Assembly: GCA_030432295.1 (NCBI GenBank)
Contig: JAUIHI010000038.1
Coordinates: 1 to 62,358 of the forward strand
Direction of reading: 5' to 3'
DNA: 62,358 nucleotides
From: Anaerolineae bacterium
GTDB taxonomy: Bacteria; Chloroflexota; Anaerolineae; Caldilineales; Caldilineaceae
Shown here: piece by piece, positions 1 to 7,515 of the stretch
How the letters are laid out: every line of letters begins with the position of its first letter
Numbering within the stretch: the first letter of the stretch is position 1
Notes under the pieces: model-generated
Told to the model about the DNA's origin: nothing
What the model saw: the letters and a program-made list of their open reading frames with translations, nothing else
Databases searched by the model: none
Program-made: the position numbers and the translations under genes

Positions 1-72
1 TGCGCTTTTGATCGCCTGCTCGATTTGCTTCAATTCGGTTTCGTTCAGTTGATACTTCAGTTGTTTTGGCAT
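1..72 (-). CDS. N-terminus of a probable IS630-like transposase or HTH protein (partial)
   Basis: An ATG at 72 on the minus strand opens 24 codons that run off the left edge, reading MPKQLKYQLNETELKQIEQA and on. A basic, helix-rich start followed by 'LNETELKQIEQAI' resembles the DNA-binding N-terminus of IS630-family transposases or related helix-turn-helix proteins. Too little is present to confirm catalytic residues. It faces away from the truncated Uma2 gene, whose 5' part is missing from this side, so the two may be linked by an insertion. The family call is an inference. Confidence 0.45.
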   Translation of the reverse strand, partial: MPKQLKYQLNETELKQIEQAIKSA

Positions 73-106
73 TCCTTCAGTATGCCATCAACTACCAGAA
101 ATCTAA

Positions 107-466
107 AAACTTTCTCGACTCTACTTTGTAGCCTGTGGGAAGCCTCGATTTGAAGATGCCCAGGTCGATGTTTTGCTGAACCCAACTGTAATTGCTGAGG
201 TATTGTCTCCGGCCACGGAAGCCTACGATCGGGGGGCAAAATTCGCCCACTACCGCTATTTGGAATCCTTGCAAGAATACGTACTCATCGCGCAGGATCG
301 AATGTGGATTGAGCACTTTGCACGGATGGGCAAGCAGTGGCTGCTGACAGTTTTCAATCGTCCCGACGAAGTATTGTTGCTACTGTCTATTGAGTGTGCC
401 GTGCCGTTGTTGGAAATCTATGCCCAGATTGAGCTGCCTGCCGAGGAAAATTTTGTGGCAGAATAG
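107..466 (+). pseudogene. 5'-truncated Uma2-family (DUF820) endonuclease remnant
   Basis: The reading frame is open from 107, directly after a stop at 104-106, to a stop at 466. It reads 'YFVACGKPRFEDAQVDVLLNP' and then 'VIAEVLSPATEAYDRGAKFAHYR', a typical second half of Uma2/DUF820 proteins, which have a PD-(D/E)XK nuclease fold. The E and K of the EV...K part of the active site are visible, but the N-terminal half, including the usual YPD segment, is absent. A TTG at 173 could restart translation, but 97 residues would be far short of the family's roughly 190. A transposase-like start faces away at 72, so loss by insertion or rearrangement is likely. Confidence 0.7.
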
Positions 467-482
467 AGAAAGTAGGTGTGTG

Positions 483-713
483 ATGAGAATTGCTGATGTA
501 ATCTCGCAAAACCCTGATGTGATGCATGGAGTAGTCGTTTTCGCCGGAACGCGGATTCCTGCCCAAAGTCTGATCGATCATTTGAAGGCGGGGGATAGTA
601 TCGAAGAATTCCTTGAGGGATTCCCCACTGTTCGTCGGGAGCAGGCAGAAGCATTTCTGGAGTTTGCATTCAAATCTGTTATCAATGAGGTTGAGCATGC
701 GCGTGCTGCTTGA
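483..713 (+). CDS. DUF433 family protein, probable antitoxin
   Basis: This 76-residue protein has the DUF433 pattern 'ISQNPDVMHGVVVFAGTRIPAQSLIDHL' followed by an amphipathic 'EEFLEGFPTVRREQAEAFLEFA' helix-turn-helix-like part. DUF433 proteins are small DNA-binding proteins often encoded immediately before DUF5615 proteins and are regarded as VapB-like antitoxins. The start is the ATG at 483, giving the canonical family N-terminus. Its end overlaps the next gene by 17 bases, the tight coupling expected of a toxin-antitoxin pair. A second pair of the same families lies at 17795-18464. Confidence 0.85.
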   Translation: MRIADVISQNPDVMHGVVVFAGTRIPAQSLIDHLKAGDSIEEFLEGFPTVRREQAEAFLEFAFKSVINEVEHARAA

Positions 714-1017
714 CGAGAATCTCGACCGCCGATTGCGAAACGATTTCAACGAAGAATTTGATGTTGTAACCGTCGAATATCGCGGTTGGAAAGGGACTCG
801 AAATGGCGCTCTTCTTCGTCTTGCAGCACTGGAATTTGAAGCTTTTGTCACGATGGACAGAGGCATTGAATTTGAACAAGCGTGGCATACACTGGACCTG
901 GCAATTGTCCTTGTCTCTGCCAAGACTAATCGATACGCTGATCTTAAACCTTTGATTCCTTTCGTTCAATCGGCACTTCGCGATATCGGGCCTGGTCAGT
1001 TGATCCGAGTGCCGTGA
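697..1017 (+). CDS. DUF5615 PIN-like protein, probable toxin
   Basis: This 106-residue protein begins 'MRVLLDENLDRRLRNDF', the DUF5615 signature in which the 'LLDEN' acidic residues correspond to the first metal-binding Asp of PIN-domain RNases. A second acidic cluster occurs at 'FVTMDRGIEFEQ' near residue 50, and 'LAIVLVSAKTNRYADL' is also typical. The family is viewed as PIN-like toxins paired with DUF433. The ATG at 697 lies inside the end of the DUF433 gene, so the two are translationally coupled. Toxicity itself is inferred from family and layout. Confidence 0.85.
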   Translation: MRVLLDENLDRRLRNDFNEEFDVVTVEYRGWKGTRNGALLRLAALEFEAFVTMDRGIEFEQAWHTLDLAIVLVSAKTNRYADLKPLIPFVQSALRDIGPGQLIRVP

Positions 1018-1087
1018 CGGTTAGCAAATTGAGTGAATGTAGGGCGTTTCGATCAGGCGTAATTTTTTCTATCCCGGAGTATCCCCA

Positions 1088-2308
1088 ATGACCGAACGAC
1101 GCACGCCCCTCTACGACGTCCACGTCCGCGCCGGCGCGCAAATGGTGAAGGGCGGGGGCGATTTCTGGTTTCCTCTCTCCTACAGCGGCGCTGCCGAGGA
1201 ACACACCAACACCCGGCAAAATGTGGGGATTCAGGATCTCTCTACAATGGGCGAGGTGGACATCAAAGGGCCGGGCGCGGAACGGCTGGTCAACCACCTG
1301 TGCGTCAACGAAATCCGCGACCTCTTCCCCGGCCAGGTGCGTTATACCACAATGTGCGACGAGGACGGCGGCATTGTGGACGACGTGACTGTCTACAAAT
1401 TCGGCGAAGAACACTTTATGATCGTCACCTCCAGCGGCCCGCGTAAGCAGACCGCTGCCTGGATTGCCGAGCACAGTCAGGGGGCCAGCGCCTATGTGAA
1501 CGACGTGACCGGCGCGATTGCCCTGATTTCCGTCCAGGGTCCCCGAAGCCGGGAACTTCTGAGCAGCGCCATCGAAGGCGTGGACTTTGCCGGGCTGCGC
1601 TTCTTCTGGTTCCAGCGGGGGCGGCTGGGCGATGTGGAGATGCTAGTCTCCCGTTCCGGCTATACGGGTGAACTGGGCTACGAACTCTACATCCCCGCGG
1701 AGGAGGCGGCCTGGGTGTGGGAAGAGTTGACCCGCCGCGGCAGCGACTTCGGCCTGCTCCCCTACGGCGTGCGCGCGATGCAAAGTCTGCGCATCGAAAA
1801 GGCCCTGCCCCTCTACGGCCCGGATATCAGTCGGGATGTGACGCCTTTCCATCTGGGCTTGGACCGCTGGATCAAATTTGAGAAGCGGGCGTTTATTGGG
1901 CGGGAGGCGCTGTTGGAGCAGCAGGCGATGGGGCTGGACAAGCGCTGGGTGGGGATGATTCTGGACAGCAGCAAAGCCGCCAGCCTCAACGATCCGATTT
2001 ACAATGTGGCCGACATCAAAAACTTCCGGGAGAAGTATTTCACCGGCCCCGAAGCAGGCCAGCAGGAAGACCCCTTTGCAGCGGGTTCCCAGCAGGTGGG
2101 CTACGTGACCAGCAGCGCCCAGGGCTATTCGGTGGGCAAAATACTGGCGCTGGGCTTTGTGGATGTGGCCTACGCCTGGCCCGGCGCGAAACTGGTGGTC
2201 AACAGCGGCGGGCGGCCTGTCCTGGCGACGGTGACACAGACACCCTTCTTCGACCCGGCAGGGATGCGGGTGCGGGGACGATACAGCAGCGGGGGAATGA
2301 CAAAATGA
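1088..2308 (+). CDS. GcvT-like aminomethyltransferase (folate-binding T-protein family)
   Basis: This 406-residue protein matches the glycine cleavage T-protein family. It has an N-terminal 'TPLYDVHVRAGAQMV' segment, the conserved 'GQVRYTTMCDEDGGIVDDVTVY' folate-site region near residues 85-110, 'VQGPRSRELL' and 'SRSGYTGELGYELY'. The C-terminal barrel ends with 'PFFDPAGMRVRG'. It would transfer a one-carbon unit from a methylated amine to tetrahydrofolate. Its stop overlaps the start of a sarcosine-oxidase-like gene by four bases (ATGA). A job in sarcosine or dimethylglycine demethylation is therefore more likely than the housekeeping glycine cleavage role, and no gcvH or gcvP is nearby. Confidence 0.85.
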   Translation: MTERRTPLYDVHVRAGAQMVKGGGDFWFPLSYSGAAEEHTNTRQNVGIQDLSTMGEVDIKGPGAERLVNHLCVNEIRDLFPGQVRYTTMCDEDGGIVDDVTVYKFGEEHFMIVTSSGPRKQTAAWIAEHSQGASAYVNDVTGAIALISVQGPRSRELLSSAIEGVDFAGLRFFWFQRGRLGDVEMLVSRSGYTGELGYELYIPAEEAAWVWEELTRRGSDFGLLPYGVRAMQSLRIEKALPLYGPDISRDVTPFHLGLDRWIKFEKRAFIGREALLEQQAMGLDKRWVGMILDSSKAASLNDPIYNVADIKNFREKYFTGPEAGQQEDPFAAGSQQVGYVTSSAQGYSVGKILALGFVDVAYAWPGAKLVVNSGGRPVLATVTQTPFFDPAGMRVRGRYSSGGMTK

Positions 2309-3714
2309 ACGGCATTCCTCGACATTACGACGCAATTGTCATCGGCGTGGGTGGCATGGGCAGCGCCACAATCTACAGTCTGGCCCGGCGGGGCAAACGG
2401 GTGCTGGGGCTGGAACAGTTCGATGTGCCCCACGACTTGGGCAGCAGCCACGGCTACACCCGCATCATCCGCCTGGCCTACTACGAGCACCCCTCGTATG
2501 TGATGCTTTTGCAACGGGCCTACGAACTGTGGGACGAAATCGAGCGCACCAGCGGCGAGCATCTGCTCCACATCACCGGCTCCATCGACGCGGGGCCAGC
2601 CGATTCCTGGGTTTTCAAAGGCTCCTTCCAAAGCTGTGTGGAGCACGAACTGCCCCACGAAGTGCTGACCGGCCAGGAACTGGCCCGGCGCTTCCCCGGC
2701 TATCGCCTGCCCTACGACCACATGGCCCTACTCCAGCCCCGGGGCGGCTTCCTTGCGCCGGAACGCTGCACCGTCGCCTTCGCCGAAGCGTCCCAACGCT
2801 TGGGCGCGGAAATCCACGCCCGGGAAGAGGTGCTGGGCTGGGAGCCGGTGGGCGATGGCGTGCGGGTCACCACCAATCGGGATGTCTACGAAGCCGAGCG
2901 GCTCGTCATCACCGCTGGCGCGTGGAACCGCAAACTGGTGCCGATGATCCACGGGCTGGCTGTGCCGGAACGCCAGGTACTCTCCTGGTTCCAGCCCCGA
3001 CGCCCGGAGTTCTTCCTGCCGGAGAATTTCCCCGTCTTCAATCTACTGGTGGACGAAGGCCGCTTTTACGGCTTTCCCGTCCACGGCGTGCCCGGCTTCA
3101 AAGTGGGCAAGTACCACCACTTCGAGGAGCAGGACGACCCGGAGCGGCTGGACCACAACGCCCACGACGCCGACGAATTGATGCTGCGGGAGTTCACCGA
3201 CCGCTATTTCCCCGACGGCTCCGGGCCGACGATGAGTCTGAAATCGTGTATGTTCACAAATACACCCGACGGTCACTTTATCATCGACACCCACCCGCAA
3301 CATCCCCAGGTCAGCTTCGCGGCGGGTTTCAGCGGACACGGCTACAAATTTGCCAGCGTCATCGGCGAGATTCTGGGCGATCTGGCGATCTTTGGTCGCA
3401 CCCGCCACGACATCAGCCTCTTCCGCCACGACCGTTTCCACCGGGACGGCAGTGTCCATCCCTATCCCAATGCCCAGAACGAAATCCGGCGTATCCAGCA
3501 GCGGGAGCGGGTCTTCGAGCGCTCCCTGGCCGACAGCGAGCGGGCCTTTGTGGAGAAGCATACCCGGCGGGGGAGAAGGGAGCGGGGATTGGGGAGCGGG
3601 GATCGGAGACTGGCGACGAGTGGTCGCAATTCGCAATTCGCAATTCGCAACACGCAATACGAAAATCCATCCGACTTTTTGCAGGACGACACGACGACCA
3701 GACCGTTCTGGTAG
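2305..3714 (+). CDS. FAD-dependent oxidase of the monomeric sarcosine oxidase / N-methyltryptophan oxidase family
   Basis: The protein opens with a dinucleotide-binding stretch 'AIVIGVGGMGSATIYSLARRG' and 'GSSHGYTRIIRLAYYEHP', both typical of MSOX/SolA enzymes. Cys315 lies in 'SCMFTNTPDGHFIID', equivalent to the Cys that carries covalent FAD in Bacillus sarcosine oxidase. It should oxidise an N-methyl amino acid, feeding formaldehyde or methylene-THF to the GcvT partner upstream. Family members are about 390 residues; this one is 469. The surplus C-terminus is low-complexity (RRGRRERGLGSGDRRLATSG and on) and is encoded by an intergenic-type repeat, so the ancestral stop was probably lost to a repeat insertion. 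Confidence 0.87.
   Translation: MNGIPRHYDAIVIGVGGMGSATIYSLARRGKRVLGLEQFDVPHDLGSSHGYTRIIRLAYYEHPSYVMLLQRAYELWDEIERTSGEHLLHITGSIDAGPADSWVFKGSFQSCVEHELPHEVLTGQELARRFPGYRLPYDHMALLQPRGGFLAPERCTVAFAEASQRLGAEIHAREEVLGWEPVGDGVRVTTNRDVYEAERLVITAGAWNRKLVPMIHGLAVPERQVLSWFQPRRPEFFLPENFPVFNLLVDEGRFYGFPVHGVPGFKVGKYHHFEEQDDPERLDHNAHDADELMLREFTDRYFPDGSGPTMSLKSCMFTNTPDGHFIIDTHPQHPQVSFAAGFSGHGYKFASVIGEILGDLAIFGRTRHDISLFRHDRFHRDGSVHPYPNAQNEIRRIQQRERVFERSLADSERAFVEKHTRRGRRERGLGSGDRRLATSGRNSQFAIRNTQYENPSDFLQDDTTTRPFW
3580..3665. repeat. Short-word repeat tract inside the 3' end of the oxidase gene
   Basis: The tract has a G-rich section with two copies of GGGGAGCGGGGAT-like words, then three direct copies of CGCAATT and related words (GCAATTCGCAATTCGCAA, CACGCAATACG). 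It looks like the intergenic word repeats seen elsewhere in the window but is read in frame as the C-terminal extension of the oxidase. Confidence 0.6.
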
Positions 3715-3831
3715 GGCAAAATCCGCAATCTGTGCCCAATGTCGTATACTTTGAAGGGTAGGGGTGCTTTTTGCTGCGCTCCTACCCTATTTTTGTCGGT
3801 CGAAATAACAACAGAATCAAAAGGGATTCCA

Positions 3832-5337
3832 TTGAACAATCTATCCAGCCCAAGTACACAGCAACCCTTCCCTCACCCCGCCTATTCCCGCCACGTCCTC
3901 CAGCCCGCCTACGACGACGCGCAACGCTATCTCTTCGAGCCGATGCTGGCCGCCCACGAAGCCCACGCGCTGATGCTGGCCGAGTGTGGCATCATTTCTG
4001 TTGAAAATGCCAAAGCCATCTGTGCCGCGGTGGCAGGAATTCGGGCAGGCGGCGCGGATGCTGTCGCCTACCAGCCCGGCGTGGAGGACCTCTTCTTCCG
4101 CATCGAATCGCTGATCATCGAACAGACCGGCCCAGACTTCGGCGGCAATCTGCAACTGGCCCGCAGCCGTAACGATCTGGGCCAGGCCCTCAGCCGGATG
4201 GCGATCCGGGAACAGATTTTGGCGGTCTCTGCTGATCTGCTGGCCCTGCGCGCCGCGGTGGGTGATCTGGCCCAGCGCCATCTGCATACACTGATGCCTG
4301 GCTACACCCACACCCAACCGGCCCAGCCCGTCACCTTCGCCCACTACCTGGCCGGGGTGCTCACCTTTCTGACAAAAGATCAGCAGCGCTTCGCCGGGGC
4401 CTACGCCAATGTGAACGAATCGCCTCTGGGCGCGGCGGCCTTCACCGGCACGGGCTTTGCCATCGACCGCCAGCGGGTGGCCGAGTTGCTGGGCTTTGAG
4501 CGGGTGATAGCCAGCACCCATCACAGCATCGGTGCGGGGGATCACCTGACCGACACGGCTTTTGCCGTCCAGTCTTTGGCTGTGGGGCTGAGCCGGGTGA
4601 CGAAGGACCTTCTCTTCTTCGCCACCCAGGAATCGGGCGCGCTGCATATCGACGACAGCTTTATTCAGATCAGCTCGATTATGCCTCAGAAGCGCAACCC
4701 GGTGGTGCTGGAGCATCTGCGCGCCCGACTCAGCCGTGCGCTGGGCTATGCCCAGACTGTGGCTGTCCAGTGTCACAGCATCCCCTACGGCGATACCCAG
4801 GACATCGAAGACGAAATTTTGCCGCCTATGATGGCCGGGCTGGCCGCGATTCAGGAGTGCATCCAACTGTACACCGCTGTATTTGAGACCCTCACCCTCA
4901 ATGAGGAACATCTGGCCCGGCGGGCGGGGGACGGCTTCACCACTGCCACCGAACTGGCCGACGCGCTGGTGCGGGAGGCCGGGCTGCCCTTCCGTTCGGC
5001 CCATTCGATTGTGGCGCGGATGGTGCGGGGAAGCGTTGAAGCGTTGGAGCGAGAGAGCGGGGCCGAATCGATGAGTCTGGAGATGTTGCGGGCCGCGGCC
5101 CAGGAAGTGCTTGGACTGCCCGTCGATTTCTCGGCGGAGCAGTTGGCTCGGGCGCTGGACCCACGCTCATTTGTAGAGGCGCGCAATGGACTGGGCGGGG
5201 TGGCGTCTTCGTCTACAGGGGCGCTGCTGGGCGAGTTGACTGCGGCCCAAGCAGTGGATGTGACGGCTGTAGAGCAGAAGCGCCAACAGTTAAACGAGGC
5301 CGAACGCGTACGCAGCGCGGCTGTCAGGAGTATGTAG
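3832..5337 (+). CDS. Argininosuccinate lyase-family enzyme (fumarase/aspartase superfamily)
   Basis: The 501-residue protein has the superfamily signature 'SSIMPQKRNP' at residues 281-290 with the catalytic serine loop, plus 'LQLARSRNDLGQALSRM' and 'MPGYTHTQPAQPVTFAHY' (the catalytic His region), all characteristic of argininosuccinate lyase. The TTG at 3832 was chosen because AAAGGGA lies five bases upstream. The frame is open further upstream, but that part reads a non-family sequence. The enzyme would eliminate fumarate from argininosuccinate or an analogue. No other arginine genes are close. It is instead coupled by a one-base overlap to a kinase-like gene, so an alternative substrate is possible. 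Confidence 0.82.
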   Translation: MNNLSSPSTQQPFPHPAYSRHVLQPAYDDAQRYLFEPMLAAHEAHALMLAECGIISVENAKAICAAVAGIRAGGADAVAYQPGVEDLFFRIESLIIEQTGPDFGGNLQLARSRNDLGQALSRMAIREQILAVSADLLALRAAVGDLAQRHLHTLMPGYTHTQPAQPVTFAHYLAGVLTFLTKDQQRFAGAYANVNESPLGAAAFTGTGFAIDRQRVAELLGFERVIASTHHSIGAGDHLTDTAFAVQSLAVGLSRVTKDLLFFATQESGALHIDDSFIQISSIMPQKRNPVVLEHLRARLSRALGYAQTVAVQCHSIPYGDTQDIEDEILPPMMAGLAAIQECIQLYTAVFETLTLNEEHLARRAGDGFTTATELADALVREAGLPFRSAHSIVARMVRGSVEALERESGAESMSLEMLRAAAQEVLGLPVDFSAEQLARALDPRSFVEARNGLGGVASSSTGALLGELTAAQAVDVTAVEQKRQQLNEAERVRSAAVRSM

Positions 5338-6167
5338 TGGACGCAAGGTTTCAGAACTCCCGGCGATTTTTTCCAGCGGATATTCTGGCCGAATGGGGCG
5401 AAATATTCGCCGTCTTCGACGAGCACAGCCAGGATTCAGGCAACGTCTCCTATGGGGTACAGATCGAAGAACGGCGGTATTTTGTCAAGACAGCCGGTGC
5501 GCCCGATGCGACGGCCTTTCTCGATCATCCGGCCCGCTGCGAGCTGCTGCACAATGCGGTTCGTGTGGCCGAAAGCTGTGATCACCCAGCACTGCCTCGC
5601 TTCCACCGGGTCATCGAATCGGCCCACGGCCCGATGCTCGTCTACGATTGGGTGGATGGCGAACTGCTGCGCGTGCCTGGTGCCCGCCGGGACGATCCCG
5701 CGTCGTCCCATCGCCGTTTCCGTGCTCTGCCTGTGCCGGAGGTTGTGGCTGTGTTGGACACAATCTTTGACCTGCACGTGGCCCTGGCCCGGCTGGGCTG
5801 GATCGCCTGTGATTTCTATGACGGCTCACTGATCTACGATTTTTCCACCCATCGCCTGCACGTAATGGACTTGGACCTCTACCACCGGGGGCCATTTGTC
5901 AATGAGATGGGGCGGATGTTTGGTTCTTCCCGCTTTATGGCCCCGGAGGAGTTTGTACTGGGCGCGGCCATCGACGAGAGAACGACAGTTTACACGCTGG
6001 GGCGCTGTATTCTCAATTTTCTGGGTGATGGAACAGATGACGAAACGCGTTTTCGGGGCAATGCCGATCTGCTGGCGTTGGCTCGGCGGGCCTGCGCAGA
6101 AAAGCCTGACGAACGTTACCAGACAGTCGAGGCATTTTGGGATGGGTGGTGGGAAGCGCATGGGTAA
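5337..6167 (+). CDS. Degenerate protein kinase-like (Hanks-type fold) protein
   Basis: This 276-residue protein shows a weak kinase plan. 'RYFVKTAG' could supply the ATP-binding lysine. 'IACDFYDGSLIYDF' stands where the HRDxxxxN catalytic loop should be, 'HVMDLDLYH' matches the DFG position, and 'FMAPEEFVLGAAIDERTTVYTLG' is a good APE motif with the following conserved Asp and Gly. A glycine-rich loop is not obvious. The GTG start at 5337 overlaps the stop of the lyase gene by one base, indicating coupled translation. It may phosphorylate a small molecule or a protein; a regulatory or pseudokinase role cannot be excluded. Confidence 0.65.
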   Translation: MDARFQNSRRFFPADILAEWGEIFAVFDEHSQDSGNVSYGVQIEERRYFVKTAGAPDATAFLDHPARCELLHNAVRVAESCDHPALPRFHRVIESAHGPMLVYDWVDGELLRVPGARRDDPASSHRRFRALPVPEVVAVLDTIFDLHVALARLGWIACDFYDGSLIYDFSTHRLHVMDLDLYHRGPFVNEMGRMFGSSRFMAPEEFVLGAAIDERTTVYTLGRCILNFLGDGTDDETRFRGNADLLALARRACAEKPDERYQTVEAFWDGWWEAHG

Positions 6168-6195
6168 TCACCCAACCTGCGAAAGGGAAACTTTT

Positions 6196-6630
6196 ATGAC
6201 ACTCGACTCTTCTTTCAGCGAACGTAACCGAACCTCCACAGAACGCATCCGTGCCCTGGCCGCGCGCCTAACCGACGACGACCTGAGCCGTCCGGTGGGG
6301 GAACACTGGACCGTCGCCGTTGCTCTGGCCCACATCGCCTTCTGGGATCGCCGGGTGCTGGCTGCGCTGGATGCTACAGAAAGGAGGGGTAAGTTGACCT
6401 ATCCTCCCATCGATTTTTCGGTGAACGATCTGCTCCTGCCTTTTTGGGCCGCGATGCCGCCGAAAGAGGCCGTGCGTCTTGCCATCGAAAGCGCAGAGCG
6501 GGTGGACGAGCGATTGGCTGGGTTTCCCCCTGCGCTGTTGGATGAACTCTACGCGGACGATCCCCGCTGGGTGGTGCGTGCCCTGCACCGGAACCCGCAT
6601 TTGGATGAGGGTGAGGCAGCCCTCGCGTAG
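6196..6630 (+). CDS. DinB / maleylpyruvate isomerase-type small protein
   Basis: This 144-residue protein begins 'MTLDSSFSERNRTSTERIRALAARLTDDDLSRPVGEHWTVA'. 'LAHIAFWDRRVL' carries the first His of the DinB-type four-helix metal-binding fold. The ATG at 6196 follows AAAGGGAAAC. A later His in 'ALHRNPHLDEGE' would complete a metal site. These proteins act as thiol-dependent transferases or have unknown functions. The stop codon TAG lies in the first bases of the adjacent REP repeat (GTAGG), so the original C-terminus may have been slightly different. Confidence 0.7.
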   Translation: MTLDSSFSERNRTSTERIRALAARLTDDDLSRPVGEHWTVAVALAHIAFWDRRVLAALDATERRGKLTYPPIDFSVNDLLLPFWAAMPPKEAVRLAIESAERVDERLAGFPPALLDELYADDPRWVVRALHRNPHLDEGEAALA

Positions 6631-6773
6631 GTTGGGTTCTCGCAGCCAGGGATCGTCGAACGTCCCGTCAGGTGTGTGGCGAGAACCCAACGGTGCGGCG
6701 TGGGTGTTGGGTGAATGGCCTGTGTTGTTGGCGGGGCGGATGGTGTTTTCGATGGGCCATTCACCCAACCTAC
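6627..6773. repeat. REP-type double hairpin, copy 1
   Basis: Hairpin A pairs GTTGGGTTCTCGC (6631-6643) with GCGAGAACCCAAC (6679-6691). Hairpin B pairs GTTGGGTGAATGGCC (6706-6720) with GGCCATTCACCCAAC (6755-6769). The ends are GTAGG and CCTAC. Stems match copy 2 at 7367-7515, while loops differ in sequence and length, indicating selection on the stems. Confidence 0.88.
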
Positions 6774-6791
6774 GATTGGAGGTATCCATCA

Positions 6792-7334
6792 ATGGAATAT
6801 CGTCGATTACGGAAAGAAGGCGGGACGTACTTTTTCACCGCCGTCACCCACGAACGTAGACACTTTCTGACGTTGCCCGAACATGTGAACTTGCTTCGAA
6901 CGGCTTTGCGCGAGGTGATGAAGAAACACCCGTTTGTGATTGTCGCTTTTGTCCTTTTGTCGGATCATTTGCACTGCATCTGGACTTTGCCACCGGGAGA
7001 CAGCGATTATTCGACTCGCTGGCGTCTGGTCAAATCCCATTTTACGCGTAAGTGTTTGCCAATCGCACACGGCCAAATCTCTCCTTCTCGGGCGATGAAG
7101 GGTGAAAAAGCCGTCTGGCAGCGGCGCAGTTGGGAACATACGATTCGGGATCAGGACGATTTCAATCGTCACTTCGATTATATTCATTACAACCCCGTCA
7201 AGCACGGCTACGTCAATGCGCCGAAGGATTGGCCCTATAGCTCCTTTCACAAATACGTCCGCGAGGGCATCTACGACATCAATTGGGGTGCAAATGTCGA
7301 GATGCTTTTCGACGTTTCCATCGGTGCGGAATGA
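6792..7334 (+). CDS. REP-associated tyrosine transposase (RAYT, IS200/IS605-like HUH family)
   Basis: The 180-residue protein starts 'MEYRRLRKEGGTYFFTAVTHERRHFL', the usual RAYT opening. It has the metal-binding HUH motif His59-Leu-His61 in 'LSDHLHCIW' and the nucleophile region 'FDYIHYNPVKHGYV', with Tyr130 and Tyr133 as candidates. 'WQRRSWEHTIRDQDDF' is also typical. The ATG at 6792 gives the family's normal length. RAYTs are single-copy, domesticated-looking relatives of IS200 transposases that process REP sequences; here the gene is bracketed by matching REP double hairpins. The reading frame is intact, so it may be active. Confidence 0.9.
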   Translation: MEYRRLRKEGGTYFFTAVTHERRHFLTLPEHVNLLRTALREVMKKHPFVIVAFVLLSDHLHCIWTLPPGDSDYSTRWRLVKSHFTRKCLPIAHGQISPSRAMKGEKAVWQRRSWEHTIRDQDDFNRHFDYIHYNPVKHGYVNAPKDWPYSSFHKYVREGIYDINWGANVEMLFDVSIGAE

Positions 7335-7366
7335 CCACATTGTTGGGCGAATGGTGCGGAGGTGGC

Positions 7367-7515
7367 GTAGGTTGGGTTCTCGCCGCCGGGAATCGTTGAA
7401 TACCCTATCGGGTGTGCGGCGAGAACCCAACGATGCGCTGTGGGGGTGTTGGGTGAATGGCCTATGCTCTTGGTGGGGCGTTCGATATTGGCGGCAGGCC
7501 ATTCACCCAACCTAC
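7367..7515. repeat. REP-type double hairpin, copy 2
   Basis: It has the same plan as copy 1: GTTGGGTTCTCGC pairs with GCGAGAACCCAAC, and GTTGGGTGAATGGCC pairs with GGCCATTCACCCAAC, with GTAGG and CCTAC tips. Between the transposase stop and this copy, 7342-7357 (GTTGGGCGAATGGTGC) looks like a decayed half of hairpin B. Confidence 0.88.

Noticed and set aside
173-466. A complete short Uma2 protein from TTG 173
   Set aside because: It starts in the middle of the conserved domain and the in-frame upstream codons also match the family, so the gene is truncated.
2529-3761. Second-frame 410-codon ORF over the sarcosine oxidase
   Set aside because: It is a shadow of the real frame, rich in Arg/Pro as expected of out-of-frame GC-rich DNA.
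3832-5337. Part of an arginine biosynthesis operon
   Set aside because: No argG, argF or other arginine gene is in the window and the neighbours belong to other pathways.
5896-6195. Longer N-terminus for the DinB-like protein
   Set aside because: The upstream codons overlap the kinase gene in another frame and lack similarity; ATG 6196 has a ribosome site.
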